DNA from: an uncultured cyanobacterium
GTDB taxonomy: Bacteria; Cyanobacteriota; Cyanobacteriia; Cyanobacteriales; Chroococcidiopsidaceae
Reading direction: 5' to 3'
DNA length: 36,773 nucleotides
Assembly: GCA_946221495.1 (NCBI GenBank)
Contig: CAMIFA010000032.1
Coordinates: forward strand, 1 to 36,773
In this document: in pieces, positions 16,315-25,601 of the stretch
Layout of the letters: each line of letters begins with the position of its first letter
Numbering within the stretch: the stretch's first letter is position 1
Made by a program: the position numbers and the translations under genes
The notes under the pieces: generated by a model
The model's database searches: none
What the model was told of the DNA's origin: nothing
What the model saw: the letters and a program-made list of their open reading frames with translations, nothing else

Positions 16315-17763
16315 ATGACTGTTGATGAGGCGCTGGACATCGTTGAGGAGATTCTGGAGACACAGTTAAACAAAGTGCAAAGAATTGTCTTTTGTCAAGC
16401 TTGGGAAGGACAGTCTTATCTGGAGATAGCCAATGCCTTTGACTATGACTACGGCTATATCAAAGACACAGGTTCTGAACTATGGCAGAGGCTCTCAACC
16501 GTACTAGGGCAGAAAGTGACGAAGTTCAACTTTCAGATTGTCCTTAAGCATTACGCCAATCCCAAATCTAAGTTCGCTAGTCAAAGCGCTCCAGAAGAAC
16601 CAGCAAAACAATTAGAAATACCTCTATCAGTTCATTTTGCTGATTCTATAGAAGATGAAACTCGCTGGGTTGGGCGTGAATCGTTGGTTAATGAATTAAC
16701 CCAAAAGGTTCAAGGAAACTGCGGTATCCTGATGTTGGTGGGGATCACAGGCATTGGTAAGTCATCGCTGGCAATTCGAGTTAGCTTAGAACCGACAATT
16801 GCTCAAACTTGGTCAGTAATTAAATTGATCCGCTTTGATGCTGATCAATACGCTTTTGAACAGTTTGCGCGTCTACTGTTAGGACAGATGCCGTCTAATT
16901 CTGAATTTGACCAGAATCCTCAAAAACTTGTTAACGACCTGGTAACGCATTTGCAAACCCATCCCTGCTTGCTGATTCTTGACATGGTTGAGGAGATTCT
17001 GGAAGCAGGCGCTCATGGAGAGCTTCGATACAAAGATGATTTGTTTACTAAGTTTTTTGAGCAGCTAATCAAAGTAGAATCAATGCCATCTCGCCTGATC
17101 TTGACTTCTCAGGATCGACCACCTGTAATAGCAGAGGGACGCTATCAAGAGCGATCGCACTTAGAACAACTAAAAGGCTTAAATACGGCAGAAGCCCTTG
17201 AATTGTTTGCGCTTTGGGAGGTTCATCCGAAAACAGACGTAGAAGCTCAATACCTGCAACGCATCATCCAAGTTTATGAAGGTCATCCCCTCGCCTTACG
17301 GGTAATTGCTGGAGAAATTCGGGAAACTCCATACTGCGGTGATATTCCAGCTTACTGGCACGACTACGGTCAAGAAATTGTCGCTGTCGAACAACAGAAA
17401 GCTTCTAATTTGCGTCCAAACGCAGATCCAAGGACTTTGGCTGATTACAGCATCAATTTAACCGATCTAGTCAAGTACCGCATCGAACGCACCTTCACCC
17501 GTTTACAAGTCTCATCCCCCTTGGCTTATGTTTTGCTTTGTATGTCCGCTACCTATCGCTGCTCCGTAGAACGAACTGCCTGGTTAATTTTAATTGCAGA
17601 TTCTCCCAAGGAAGCACAAATAACCGCCTTTCAAACCTTACAACGCCGCTTTCTATTAGAAACAGACTATACCCTTGGTCGCGTGTTGTATCGTCTCCAT
17701 AGTTTAATTCGTAGCATTGCGCTCCAGCATCTTGCTAACTTTGAGTCAAAGGTGGCGCTATGA
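16315..17763 (+). CDS. STAND ATPase (NB-ARC) with N-terminal helix-turn-helix
   Basis: The protein is 482 aa. Residues 1-80 (VDEALDIVEEIL, YLEIANAFDYDYGYIK, LWQRLSTVLGQKVTKFNF) match the N-terminal HTH-like domain found on many cyanobacterial NB-ARC and CHAT/WD40 proteins. The NB-ARC ATPase follows: WVGRE (118-122), Walker A GITGIGKSS (143-151), Walker B LLILDMVEE (219-227, with Met where a second acidic or Asn residue is common), sensor stretch RLILTSQDRP (260-269) and a GHPLALRVIAGE motif. A winged-helix-like region fills the C-terminus. No sensor repeats follow in this polypeptide; they are on the next gene, whose ATG overlaps this stop (ATGA, 17760-17763). STAND proteins act as ligand-triggered oligomeric switches, and several bacterial families are antiphage. 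The role here is unknown. Confidence 0.9.
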   Translation: MTVDEALDIVEEILETQLNKVQRIVFCQAWEGQSYLEIANAFDYDYGYIKDTGSELWQRLSTVLGQKVTKFNFQIVLKHYANPKSKFASQSAPEEPAKQLEIPLSVHFADSIEDETRWVGRESLVNELTQKVQGNCGILMLVGITGIGKSSLAIRVSLEPTIAQTWSVIKLIRFDADQYAFEQFARLLLGQMPSNSEFDQNPQKLVNDLVTHLQTHPCLLILDMVEEILEAGAHGELRYKDDLFTKFFEQLIKVESMPSRLILTSQDRPPVIAEGRYQERSHLEQLKGLNTAEALELFALWEVHPKTDVEAQYLQRIIQVYEGHPLALRVIAGEIRETPYCGDIPAYWHDYGQEIVAVEQQKASNLRPNADPRTLADYSINLTDLVKYRIERTFTRLQVSSPLAYVLLCMSATYRCSVERTAWLILIADSPKEAQITAFQTLQRRFLLETDYTLGRVLYRLHSLIRSIALQHLANFESKVAL

Positions 17764-19256
17764 ACATCTTAGCTCAAGGGTTACAACTGAAGACATTTGT
17801 AGATACAGAGATTCTAAACTGCTGCTTTACAGAAATAGGGCAATTAATTGTAGATGGCGCTGATCATCTTAACCGACAACCTACTCTGGGTGAAAAAGCG
17901 CATTTACGAGCAGCTTTTTACTGGCTGAAGCACTATCAGCCTGATTCCCAAGGCTTCCAGCTAGAGCAAGTGAGAGGTTATTTAGAGGCTGCTCACCATT
18001 TAGGGCAGGTTGAAGCCTGGGATCTAATCTGCCAAATCTTACTCGTTCGTCTTGATAATAACTGTGTACCGTTACATGAGCAGCTTGGCATTTGGGGATT
18101 CTATCGAGAACAGATCGATCTGTGTGAACCATTGTTAGATAAAGTCAATCCGGAATTAGACTGTCTTTGTCTCAATAACTTAGGGTTTGCATATACCCAT
18201 CTTTGCCAATATCAAATAGCAGTTAGTCACTATCAGCGTTTATTAGAACTAGCCCGAAAGATAGGCAATAAAGAGGCTCAAGCCAAAGCACTTGGTGGAT
18301 TAGGACTTTGCTATGGTAATTGGGGGCAGTATCAGAAAGCTTGGGATTACTGTCAGCAACAGTTGTTAGTGTTGAATCAGATAGATGAAATTGGTTTTAG
18401 AAATCAATCAGAAAATGCCGACTCTCTAAAGTCAGTACGGGAGCAAGACAGCGATCACGCAGATTGGTCTAACCTTGTTGCAAGAGGTCAAACACTAGTA
18501 ACTCTGGGGTATTTAGAAATTCACCTGCGGCGTTACCGTAAAGCTGTTGATTACTGTCAACAAGCTATTGCGATCGCCCACAGTATAAACGATACGCAAA
18601 CACAGTGGTATGCACTAGGACGACTTGCAGTTGCCAATGCCCAGTTAGGAAAACACTCCAAAGCACTCTCTGCACTACAACAACAGTACCAGCAGCGACA
18701 CCAAAACCATAATCGTCGTCAAGTTAGTGCTGTATTGATAAATCTCGGTTTAGTCTACTGTTATAGGCGCAACTTTCCAGCTGCTCGAAACTGCGTCCAA
18801 GAACTTCTGGAAATCAACCAAGAGAGCGGTGATGTCGCTGCTCAATGCTATGCCTTGCTAATTTTAACATTCATCTATATTTGGCAAGATGAAGTTCAAC
18901 TGGCTATGGCAAGAACCCAGCAATGCCTAAGCCTTGCGCGTCAATACGGCTATCAACATCATGAATCTCAGTCGTTATCGCAATTGTCTTATCTCTATAG
19001 TGACCTGGGAGAAATTCCTAAAGCATTGGACTATGGAGAACAGGCTTTAGCGATCGCTCAAACAGTCAATAACTCATTATTCAAAGGGATTGCACTAGCT
19101 GTTTTAGGTCTGGCTAATCTTGAAGGGGGCAAGTTTAGGGATAGCCTACGCTTGATCACTGCAAGTTTTATCGTCCTTCCTCCTTGGCGCGGTGGAGATA
19201 GTAAATTGTTGTTGGCTTTAATTTTTAAAAGATTATTCAAATATTTGTCTAAGTAA
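17760..19256 (+). CDS. TPR-repeat protein, partner of the STAND ATPase
   Basis: The protein is 498 aa with no signal peptide. After an unrecognised N-terminal 130 residues it is built of tetratricopeptide repeats from about 140 to 470. Examples are CLNNLGFAYTHLCQYQIAVSHYQ, ALGGLGLCYGNWGQYQKAWDYC, TLGYLEIHLRRYRKAVDYC, LINLGLVYCYRRNFPAARNC and LSQLSYLYSDLGEIPKALDYGE. The C-terminus is basic and hydrophobic (LLLALIFKRLFKYLSK). Translation is coupled to the NB-ARC gene by an ATGA overlap. In many STAND proteins the TPR sensor is on the same chain, so this pair is best read as a split STAND receptor: the ATPase switch on one chain, ligand-sensing repeats on the other. Whether the split is old or a recent frameshift cannot be told here. 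Confidence 0.88.
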   Translation: MNILAQGLQLKTFVDTEILNCCFTEIGQLIVDGADHLNRQPTLGEKAHLRAAFYWLKHYQPDSQGFQLEQVRGYLEAAHHLGQVEAWDLICQILLVRLDNNCVPLHEQLGIWGFYREQIDLCEPLLDKVNPELDCLCLNNLGFAYTHLCQYQIAVSHYQRLLELARKIGNKEAQAKALGGLGLCYGNWGQYQKAWDYCQQQLLVLNQIDEIGFRNQSENADSLKSVREQDSDHADWSNLVARGQTLVTLGYLEIHLRRYRKAVDYCQQAIAIAHSINDTQTQWYALGRLAVANAQLGKHSKALSALQQQYQQRHQNHNRRQVSAVLINLGLVYCYRRNFPAARNCVQELLEINQESGDVAAQCYALLILTFIYIWQDEVQLAMARTQQCLSLARQYGYQHHESQSLSQLSYLYSDLGEIPKALDYGEQALAIAQTVNNSLFKGIALAVLGLANLEGGKFRDSLRLITASFIVLPPWRGGDSKLLLALIFKRLFKYLSK

Positions 19257-19746
19257 ACTTCTAAGAAGTAGTGAAAAGTTGCACTCATTATATAGCATTC
19301 CTAAATGATTCGTAAAACCCTCTCTTTCTTCCTTGGCGCTTTTGGCGGCTTGGCGGTTCGTTAAAAAATAACTTTCACAACTCAGATGGGATTGCTATAG
19401 AATTCACGAGCATAAGTACGAAATAGAGCACAAGGAGCAATTGGATTATTGACATATTAATGGAGCTATGGATATTCATCAAGACAGCAAAAACTCATTG
19501 TCTAAGTGCAGATTACAACCAATAATTTGCATATAGTAACTGAGTGTTCATAGCCACCCACGACCAACACATTTCAGATTAGAAGATGATCGCTCTCTGG
19601 ATACAACAAAGCAATAGATTTTTGAGAATATTATGTTCAGTCCATTTTCAAAAGAGAGGAGAAGAAAATTCCAATATTTCTTTTAAAGTATTTCTGAAAA
19701 TAAAAAAGCGGAGAAACTCTGTTGACGAAGGGATATAGGAGAATAA
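19257..19746. other. Intergenic region between STAND/TPR and RNA repair genes
   Basis: No gene is visible. A G/C-rich stretch at 19331-19362 (CCTTGGCGCTTTTGGCGGCT then TGGCGGTTCGTT) is one of the CTTGGCG-type repeats common between genes in filamentous cyanobacteria. A ribosome site (AGGAG, 19736-19741 area) serves the next gene. I see no clear terminator. Confidence 0.55.
19331..19362 (+). repeat. CTTGGCG-type intergenic repeat
   Basis: Three close copies of TTGGCG are separated by 5-7 bases. The motif is known to me as a high-copy intergenic repeat in several cyanobacterial genomes. Only one cluster is present in the window. Confidence 0.5.
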
Positions 19747-21141
19747 ATGCTTCTAACGATTACAACTACATACTATCCAGCAACAGAGTTAGGCTACCTG
19801 CTGCACAAACACCCACAGCGCTGCCAGTCCTTTCCTCTTTCATTTGGGCAGGCGCACGTCTTCTACCCAGAAGCCAATGCCCAGCGATGCACGGTTGCCC
19901 TATTACTAGATGTTGAGCCAGTAAAATTAGTACGGGGTAAACCAGGAGCAATGAGCAAAGGACAAACACTGGAGCAATACGTTAGTGATCGCCCCTATGT
20001 TGCCTCTTCCTTTCTAAGTGTGGCGATTGCTCAGGTGTTTGGTACTGCTCTAGGAGGTCGTTGCAAAGACCGCCCCCAATTAGCCGAGGCTCCTTTAGCG
20101 TTAGTGGCTAAACTAACTGTCTTACCCTGTAGAGGCGGTGAAGGATTTCTGCGGCGGTTGTTTGAACCATTGGGCTATCGCGTAACAGTTCAATGTCATA
20201 CCTTGGACGAGCAGTTTCCCGATTGGGGAGCAAGCCCTTACTTTACAGTTGAACTACAGCACACGCTCCGTCTACGGGATCTGCTGAACCATCTCTACGT
20301 ACTTATCCCAGTTCTAGATGACGATAAGCACTACTGGGTTGGCGATGAAGAAGTGGGAAAGCTATTGCGTCATGGCGAAGGTTGGTTAACCTCCCATCCA
20401 GCGCGAGAACAAATTACCAGCCGCTACCTGAAACGACAGCGCAGCCTAACTCGCGCAGCTCTAGTAAAACTAGCTGAGGAAGACAATATCGACCCAGAAA
20501 GTAATCAAGAAAGCCACGATCAAGAAGAGGAGGCGGTAGAGCAACCCATTAGCCTTAATCAGCAGCGGTTGCAGGCAGTGATAGCTACCTTGAAACAGAA
20601 TGGGGCAAGGCAGGTTGTCGATCTAGGCTGTGGTCAGGGCAACCTACTTAAAATTCTAGTAAAAGACAGCTTTTTTGAGCGCATTACGGGTGTAGATGTT
20701 TCCTACCGCGCTCTAGAAATTGCCCAAGAGCGATTAGAGCGCCTCCTCCCCATGCAACGGGAACGGCTGCAACTGATTCAGGGAGCGCTGACTTACCAAG
20801 ATAAACGCCTGAGCGGATATGATGCTGCTACGGTAATTGAGGTAATAGAGCATCTCGACCTGGCACGTCTTGCTGCCTTTGAGCGAGTCTTGTTTCAGTT
20901 TGCTCAACCGAAAACGGTGGTCGTGACAACGCCTAACGTCGAGTACAATATCAAGTTTGAGAACCTGCCTGCCGGAAAACTGCGACACAAAGACCACCGC
21001 TTTGAATGGAGTCGCCAGGAGTTTGAGCTTTGGGCAAATCGAGTGGCAGAACGCTTTGGCTACAGAGTGCAATTTCTGGCTGTGGGACGGGAAGACCCCC
21101 AAGTTGGGGCACCAACACAAATGGGGGTATTCGCAAAATGA
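19747..21141 (+). CDS. hen1: Bacterial Hen1, 3'-terminal RNA ribose 2'-O-methyltransferase
   Basis: The protein is 464 aa, the usual length for bacterial Hen1. It methylates the 2'-OH of the 3'-terminal nucleotide at a break in tRNA during repair, so the mended RNA resists being cut again. Residues 1-240 are the Hen1 N-terminal domain (MLLTITTTYYPATELGYLLHKHP..., with LEQYVSDRPYVASSFLSVAI), which contacts Pnkp in characterised pairs. The methyltransferase domain has the S-adenosylmethionine motif VDLGCGQGN (291-299) and acidic GVDVS (315-319). The Mn2+ ligands lie in EVIEH (E365, E368, H369) and the histidine cluster RHKDHRFEW (H414/H417). A Shine-Dalgarno AGGAG lies 6-7 bases before the ATG. 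The stop overlaps the next ATG (ATGA, 21138-21141), confirming an operon with Pnkp. Confidence 0.96.
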   Translation: MLLTITTTYYPATELGYLLHKHPQRCQSFPLSFGQAHVFYPEANAQRCTVALLLDVEPVKLVRGKPGAMSKGQTLEQYVSDRPYVASSFLSVAIAQVFGTALGGRCKDRPQLAEAPLALVAKLTVLPCRGGEGFLRRLFEPLGYRVTVQCHTLDEQFPDWGASPYFTVELQHTLRLRDLLNHLYVLIPVLDDDKHYWVGDEEVGKLLRHGEGWLTSHPAREQITSRYLKRQRSLTRAALVKLAEEDNIDPESNQESHDQEEEAVEQPISLNQQRLQAVIATLKQNGARQVVDLGCGQGNLLKILVKDSFFERITGVDVSYRALEIAQERLERLLPMQRERLQLIQGALTYQDKRLSGYDAATVIEVIEHLDLARLAAFERVLFQFAQPKTVVVTTPNVEYNIKFENLPAGKLRHKDHRFEWSRQEFELWANRVAERFGYRVQFLAVGREDPQVGAPTQMGVFAK

Positions 21142-23696
21142 AGTTGACGATTCCTGAACTCTCTCTTGTTGTCCTGATTGGTGCTTCTGGTTCCGGCAAA
21201 TCCACCTTTGCCAGCAAGCACTTCCAGCCTACAGAGGTACTGTCCTCAGACTTCTGTCGCGGATTAGTGTCAGATAACGAAAACAACCAGTCTGCTTCCA
21301 AAGATGCTTTTGAGGTACTGCACTTCGTTGCTGCCAAGCGCCTGGCAGTGGGTAGAATGACCATTGTCGATGCTACCAACGTGCAGGCGGAAGACCGCAA
21401 ACCCCTGCTGGCATTAGCACGGCAGTATCACTGCTTTGGGGTGGCAATCGTCCTCAACCTCCCAGAAGCAGTGTGTCACGAGCGCAACCAGCAACGTCTT
21501 GAACGTAACTTCGGTCCTCACGTAGTACGTCGCCACGTACAGAATGTACAGCGCTCTATTCGCCGTCTAGAGCGAGAGGGATTCCGCTATGTCTACATCC
21601 TCTCTTCCCTAGAGGAAATCGCAGCTGTCGAGATCGAGCGTCAGCCCCTGTGGAATAACCTCAAGCACGAACACGGTCCCTTTGATATCATTGGCGACAT
21701 TCACGGCTGTTGCAATGAACTAGAAATCTTGCTAAGGCAGCTAGGGTACTTAGTCAAGGATAATGCTCCCACCTACTACCACCCTCAAGGACGCAAAGCT
21801 ATTTTCTTAGGCGATTTAGTAGACCGAGGACCGCGCATCTTAGATACACTCAAACTAGTGCGAAATATGGTTGCGGCAGGTACGGCTCTATGCGTTCCTG
21901 GCAACCACGAAAACAAGCTGACGCGGCTCCTCCGAGGCAAAAATGTCCGGATCAGTCATGGGTTGGAGCAAACCATAGCAGAGATTGAAGCGTTGCCAGA
22001 CGTAGTACGTCAAACCTTTACTAGAGAACTTCAAGAGTTTCTGGATTCCCTAGTCAGCCACTACATTCTAGACGAAGGGCAGCTAGTGGTAGCCCATGCA
22101 GGAATGAAGCAGGAGTTTCAGGGGCGAGGGTCAGCCCAAGTGCGGGAGTTTGCTTTGTACGGCGAAACCACCGGAGAAATTGACGAGTTTGGCTTGCCCG
22201 TCCGCTATGACTGGGCAGCTCAGTATCGGGGTCAGGCAATGGTGGTCTACGGACATACGCCTGTACCAGAACCCGAATGGCTGAATAATACGATCAACAT
22301 CGATACCGGCTGCGTGTTTGGGGGTAAGCTGACCGCCCTCCGCTACCCAGAGAAGGAGTTAGTAAGTATCCCTGCTGCGCGGACTTACTGCAAACCTGTC
22401 AAGCCCTTGCTGCTCGCTCAGGGTTCTGCCCTCACTGCCCAGCAAGAATTGGATGACGTACTCAATATTGACGACGTGCTGGGCAAGCGCGTCATTACCA
22501 CCCGACTTCAAGGCAACATCACAATTCGCCAAGAAAACGCAATCGCTGCTTTGGAGGTAATGAGCCGCTTTGCCACTAATCCCAAGTGGCTGATCTACCT
22601 GCCGCCTACTATGTCACCTGTGGCAACCTCAAAAGAATCGGGGTTACTGGAACATCCTCAAGAAGCTTTTGCTTACTATCAGCAGCAGGGTATTACCGAA
22701 GTAGTGTGCGAAGAAAAGCATATGGGCTCACGGGCAGTGGTGATCGTCTGCCGAGATATAGAGGCTGTAAAGAAACGGTTTGGTATAGTTGATGAAAGCA
22801 TTGGTATCTGCTACACCCGTACTGGACGGCGCTTTTTCGATAATCCAGTGGTGGAGACTGAATTGCTAGCGCGGGTGAATGCTGCGCTCTCTGCTAGTGG
22901 TTTTTGGGAAAAATTCCACACAGGCTGGGTTTGTCTGGATTGCGAACTGCTGCCCTGGTCAGCCAAAGCTCAGGGGCTTCTACAGCAACAATACGCCGCG
23001 GTGGGTGTTGCATCGCGTGTTGCGCTTAGTGATGCTGTGAATTTATTGGAGCAGGCAAGCCAGAGAGGGGTAGATGTCAGTGTCCAACTGGGTCACTATC
23101 GACAACGGGCAGAGATGGCACAACAGTACGTCACTGCCTACCGTCGTTACTGCTGGTCAGTGGGGGCGATCGCTGACTTCAAGCTTGCTCCCTTCCACAT
23201 CCTGGCCACTGAGGGAGCTGTCCATGGAGACAAAGACCATCGCTGGCATATGGAGCAAGTTGCCAATTTCTGCCAGTACGATCCCGCCCTACTTCTGGCA
23301 ACGAACTACAAAGTAATAGACCTCAATAACCCAAGTGACTGGGCAGAGGGGGTTCGCTGGTGGGAAGAACTCACTGTCGCGGGCGGTGAAGGCATGGTTA
23401 TCAAGCCAATGCACTTTATTGTCAAAGGTAGCCGGGGAATCGTACAGCCTGCGGTTAAGTGTCGAGGGCGGGAATATCTGCGGATTATCTATGGACCAGA
23501 ATACTCAACGCCTGAGAATCTGGAACGTCTGCGCCAACGCGGGTTATCAGTAAAGCGTTCCCTTGCCCTACGGGAGTTTAGCTTGGGCATTGAGGCATTG
23601 GAACGATTTGTTACCCATGCTTCCCTGCGCCTAGTACATGAATGCGTCTTCGGCATTTTGGCACTAGAGAGCGAAGCGGTCGATCCGCGACTCTAG
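21138..23696 (+). CDS. pnkp: Bacterial Pnkp, RNA polynucleotide kinase-phosphatase-ligase
   Basis: The protein is 852 aa, close to the well-studied Clostridium thermocellum enzyme (870 aa). The ATG at 21138 is chosen because it overlaps the Hen1 stop; an upstream in-frame ATG at 21030 lies inside Hen1. Domain 1, 5'-kinase: P-loop GASGSGKST (15-23), Asp in LSSDFCRGL (D38). Domain 2, metallophosphatase removing 2',3'-ends: GDIHG (186-190), GDLVDRG (225-231), PGNHE (254-258), VVAHAG (H320), YGHTP (H373). Domain 3, adenylyltransferase/ligase: nucleotidyl Lys in EEKHMGSRA (K527), with GEGMVIKP further on. All three active sites are intact. In vitro, the ligase of such Pnkp enzymes needs Hen1 to seal RNA, so the pair forms one repair complex acting on tRNAs cut by ribotoxins. 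Confidence 0.97.
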   Translation: MKLTIPELSLVVLIGASGSGKSTFASKHFQPTEVLSSDFCRGLVSDNENNQSASKDAFEVLHFVAAKRLAVGRMTIVDATNVQAEDRKPLLALARQYHCFGVAIVLNLPEAVCHERNQQRLERNFGPHVVRRHVQNVQRSIRRLEREGFRYVYILSSLEEIAAVEIERQPLWNNLKHEHGPFDIIGDIHGCCNELEILLRQLGYLVKDNAPTYYHPQGRKAIFLGDLVDRGPRILDTLKLVRNMVAAGTALCVPGNHENKLTRLLRGKNVRISHGLEQTIAEIEALPDVVRQTFTRELQEFLDSLVSHYILDEGQLVVAHAGMKQEFQGRGSAQVREFALYGETTGEIDEFGLPVRYDWAAQYRGQAMVVYGHTPVPEPEWLNNTINIDTGCVFGGKLTALRYPEKELVSIPAARTYCKPVKPLLLAQGSALTAQQELDDVLNIDDVLGKRVITTRLQGNITIRQENAIAALEVMSRFATNPKWLIYLPPTMSPVATSKESGLLEHPQEAFAYYQQQGITEVVCEEKHMGSRAVVIVCRDIEAVKKRFGIVDESIGICYTRTGRRFFDNPVVETELLARVNAALSASGFWEKFHTGWVCLDCELLPWSAKAQGLLQQQYAAVGVASRVALSDAVNLLEQASQRGVDVSVQLGHYRQRAEMAQQYVTAYRRYCWSVGAIADFKLAPFHILATEGAVHGDKDHRWHMEQVANFCQYDPALLLATNYKVIDLNNPSDWAEGVRWWEELTVAGGEGMVIKPMHFIVKGSRGIVQPAVKCRGREYLRIIYGPEYSTPENLERLRQRGLSVKRSLALREFSLGIEALERFVTHASLRLVHECVFGILALESEAVDPRL

Positions 23697-24088
23697 ACGA
23701 AATAAATGAAAGCTAGATATAGCAAGGCTTTCTAGACCATATTGCATTTCTTTACGTCAATCGCGGCTCAATCTCTAGCGCCGGAACATGGCTTAATTTA
23801 TTGGACACAGAAAAACAGCTTTCACGCCATCATTGTTAGCATAAACATCTTCGTCTCCATAGCCTTGCTCGCTACTTTATTGGATCTATCTAGACTGGAT
23901 TGCTGGCTGGATTGGCTGGATGGCAATGGTGCGAGGCACACATGGCATAATAGCCCCCTTCGACCCCACACCTATGGGCTTGGGCAAGTGCAGCCCTACC
24001 CGCCAACATTAGAGTCACTAGAATGCGTTGTGTACTGCAATAATAGTGGGGAATAATTGGTGCAGTAACAAATTGCATCAGTCTTGAA
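23697..24088. other. Non-coding or decayed region after Pnkp
   Basis: No credible gene is visible. An open frame at 23742-24056 has low-complexity, unconvincing protein (LLDLSRLDCWLDWLDGNG) and no ribosome site. This starts the stretch of about 2.5 kb dominated by broken genes. Confidence 0.45.
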
Positions 24089-24623
24089 GTGCCTAGCTCT
24101 CCACCGCCACGCAAAACACCTTTCTTTAACCGCCGCGAACGAGAGTTCCTGTACCTTGAAGAAGTTAATGCCTTAATTGCCGCTACCCAAAAAACTCGCT
24201 CCCCCATCCGTAATGGCGCGAGCCGGAAGCGGCAAGCCAGCGAAAGCTGGCATCGCTCTCCTCTTGTTCGGACACGCTCTCCAACCAGTTGAATTATGCT
24301 GGCTACGCTGGCGTGATGTGAATTTTACCCAAAAAACTCTGTCTGTAACGCGCAATCGCTCCTTAACTGCTGCTGATCATCCCCAACAAGTCGTCCTTAA
24401 TCTTCAACCACTGTGTCTACCTGAAGTCGAGCTTCTAGAGCAGTTGTAGAAACAGCACACCACTGAATGGGTTTTTGCTTCCGAGCGACGACAACGGCTC
24501 AGTGAGCGATCGCTGCATCACATAGTTCAACAGGCTGGGGCGATCGCGCTGCTCCCAATTCCTGTACATCCATTGTTGCGGCGAAGTAGGCTTTATTATC
24601 GCGCTGCATTTGAAAGCTTTTAG
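24089..24623 (+). pseudogene. Decayed tyrosine recombinase (XerC/D-like)
   Basis: Pieces of one recombinase are spread over two frames. The first frame gives FNRREREFLYLEEVNALIAA, the start of a phage-integrase catalytic domain. After a frameshift near 24190-24230 comes GIALLLFGHALQPVELCWLR then WRDVNFTQKTLSV, the box around the first catalytic Arg; the canonical 'GLRxSEL' reads ALQPVEL, so that Arg is lost. A TAG at 24447-24449 interrupts. The same frame then continues EWVFASERRQRLSERSLHHI and PIPVHPLLRRSRLYY (compare HPHxLRHxxA) to a TAG at 24621-24623. No catalytic Tyr is visible. Frameshift, nonsense codon and lost residues make it non-functional. It suggests a former mobile element next to the RNA repair operon. 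Confidence 0.75.
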
Positions 24624-25149
24624 TGGAATTCAGCAATACGAAAACGTTATTGATTATGTACTAGGTGCTTACTCACTATTTCCCAGTCTTCGGAATATTC
24701 GCACATGACTACTAGCTTGCTCCCAGGGCTTGGCAGAGCGCGAACTTTGCCGAAAAAACTGCTACTAATTACCCAAGTAAGTATCCCAAAGCACATTAAT
24801 CAGAGCGATGCCTTCGCCGCCGTCAAACTGCTTCGAGCCATTCTCAAGAGTCCTGACATTAGATGGAAACTCGTTAATGAGTGATGGTTAGCTCTAGCTT
24901 CCCTGATGTCGGCATGACTGCTCTCCTTGAGCATCAACTATTTTTCGGAAACAATCGGTGTTTATCAGACGATTGCTGCTAAAAAACACAATCGCTTCAG
25001 TCTTGCCCTTTACGTCGGCAGGTCTTGTTACTATAACCAGTCGTCCATTGCTGCTAGATTTTTTGCCAACAACATAGCCTGTGAGCCTAAGTTACCATTC
25101 CACGCTACTTGTGCAGCATAGAGCGCTAATTGTGTGCCACTTTAGTTTC
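24624..25149. other. Decayed region without an intact gene
   Basis: A 59-codon frame at 24705-24884 (MTTSLLPGLGRARTLPKKLL...) has some protein-like character (SDAFAAVKLLRAILKSPDIR) but no ribosome site and is probably a remnant. Another frame at 24927-25121 is not convincing. No RNA gene or repeat is seen. Confidence 0.4.
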
Positions 25150-25389
25150 TCAACTGCTTGACGTTGAACCCAGATCCACAAAATGCCATCTCCAGTTTTC
25201 ATCCTGGCAGTAGTAATCTCCATCCCACCAAGTGCAACTTTGAAAAGATGATTTAACTTCACCACAATGATTCTGCTGTTTACTACCTAGTAGCTCGACT
25301 ACTTCATCAAGGCTTTCAGCTGCTGCTTGGTCTGTTAAGCAATCTAGTGTTTCTTGAACTTCATCAGCAACGAGATGGAAAACTTTCAT
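25150..25389 (-). CDS. Small hypothetical protein, 79 aa
   Basis: Family not recognised. The ATG at 25389 has a purine-rich ribosome site (AGGAAG, about 8 bases upstream). The N-terminal half is an acidic helix (FHLVADEVQETLDCLTDQAA...SLDEVVELLG). The C-terminal half is rich in Cys, Trp and aromatic residues (CTWWDGDYYCQDENWRWHF) and ends in a Ser-rich tail. No signal peptide. The two-part build (helical leader-like half, short Cys/Trp half) is reminiscent of small peptide precursors, but the similarity is only of style. It sits among pseudogenes, so it may itself be a truncated gene. Confidence 0.45.
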   Translation of the reverse strand: MKVFHLVADEVQETLDCLTDQAAAESLDEVVELLGSKQQNHCGEVKSSFQSCTWWDGDYYCQDENWRWHFVDLGSTSSS

Positions 25390-25601
25390 CTTTGGCTCTT
25401 CCTAAAGTTAGACAATTGATTAAAGTACATGACTTTAATGCTTATAACTCAGTATTCAGACTTATTTATGTGTTCTTAACTTCACTTAACTTTTTGGGTG
25501 TGAAGTTTGAGCGATTTCTCCAGCGCCTTGCTGCCAGTAAGAGCTAAAACTTAATGCTCGTAATTTATAAGAGCCGAAACATTTACCAAGTCCTGAAAAA
25601 T
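25390..25601. other. Short region with nothing recognised
   Basis: No gene, repeat or hairpin of note is visible in either direction. Confidence 0.4.

Noticed and set aside
20734..21400. Two minus-strand frames over the Hen1/Pnkp junction
   Set aside because: Shadows of the two strongly supported plus-strand genes.
23742..24056. Plus-strand frame of 104 codons after Pnkp
   Set aside because: No ribosome site, no recognisable domain, and it sits in decayed DNA; kept only as part of a region note.
24210..24270. GC-rich stretch with GCCAGC/GCTGGC arms that might be a tRNA or RNA hairpin
   Set aside because: No cloverleaf can be drawn and it lies within the recombinase pseudogene frame.
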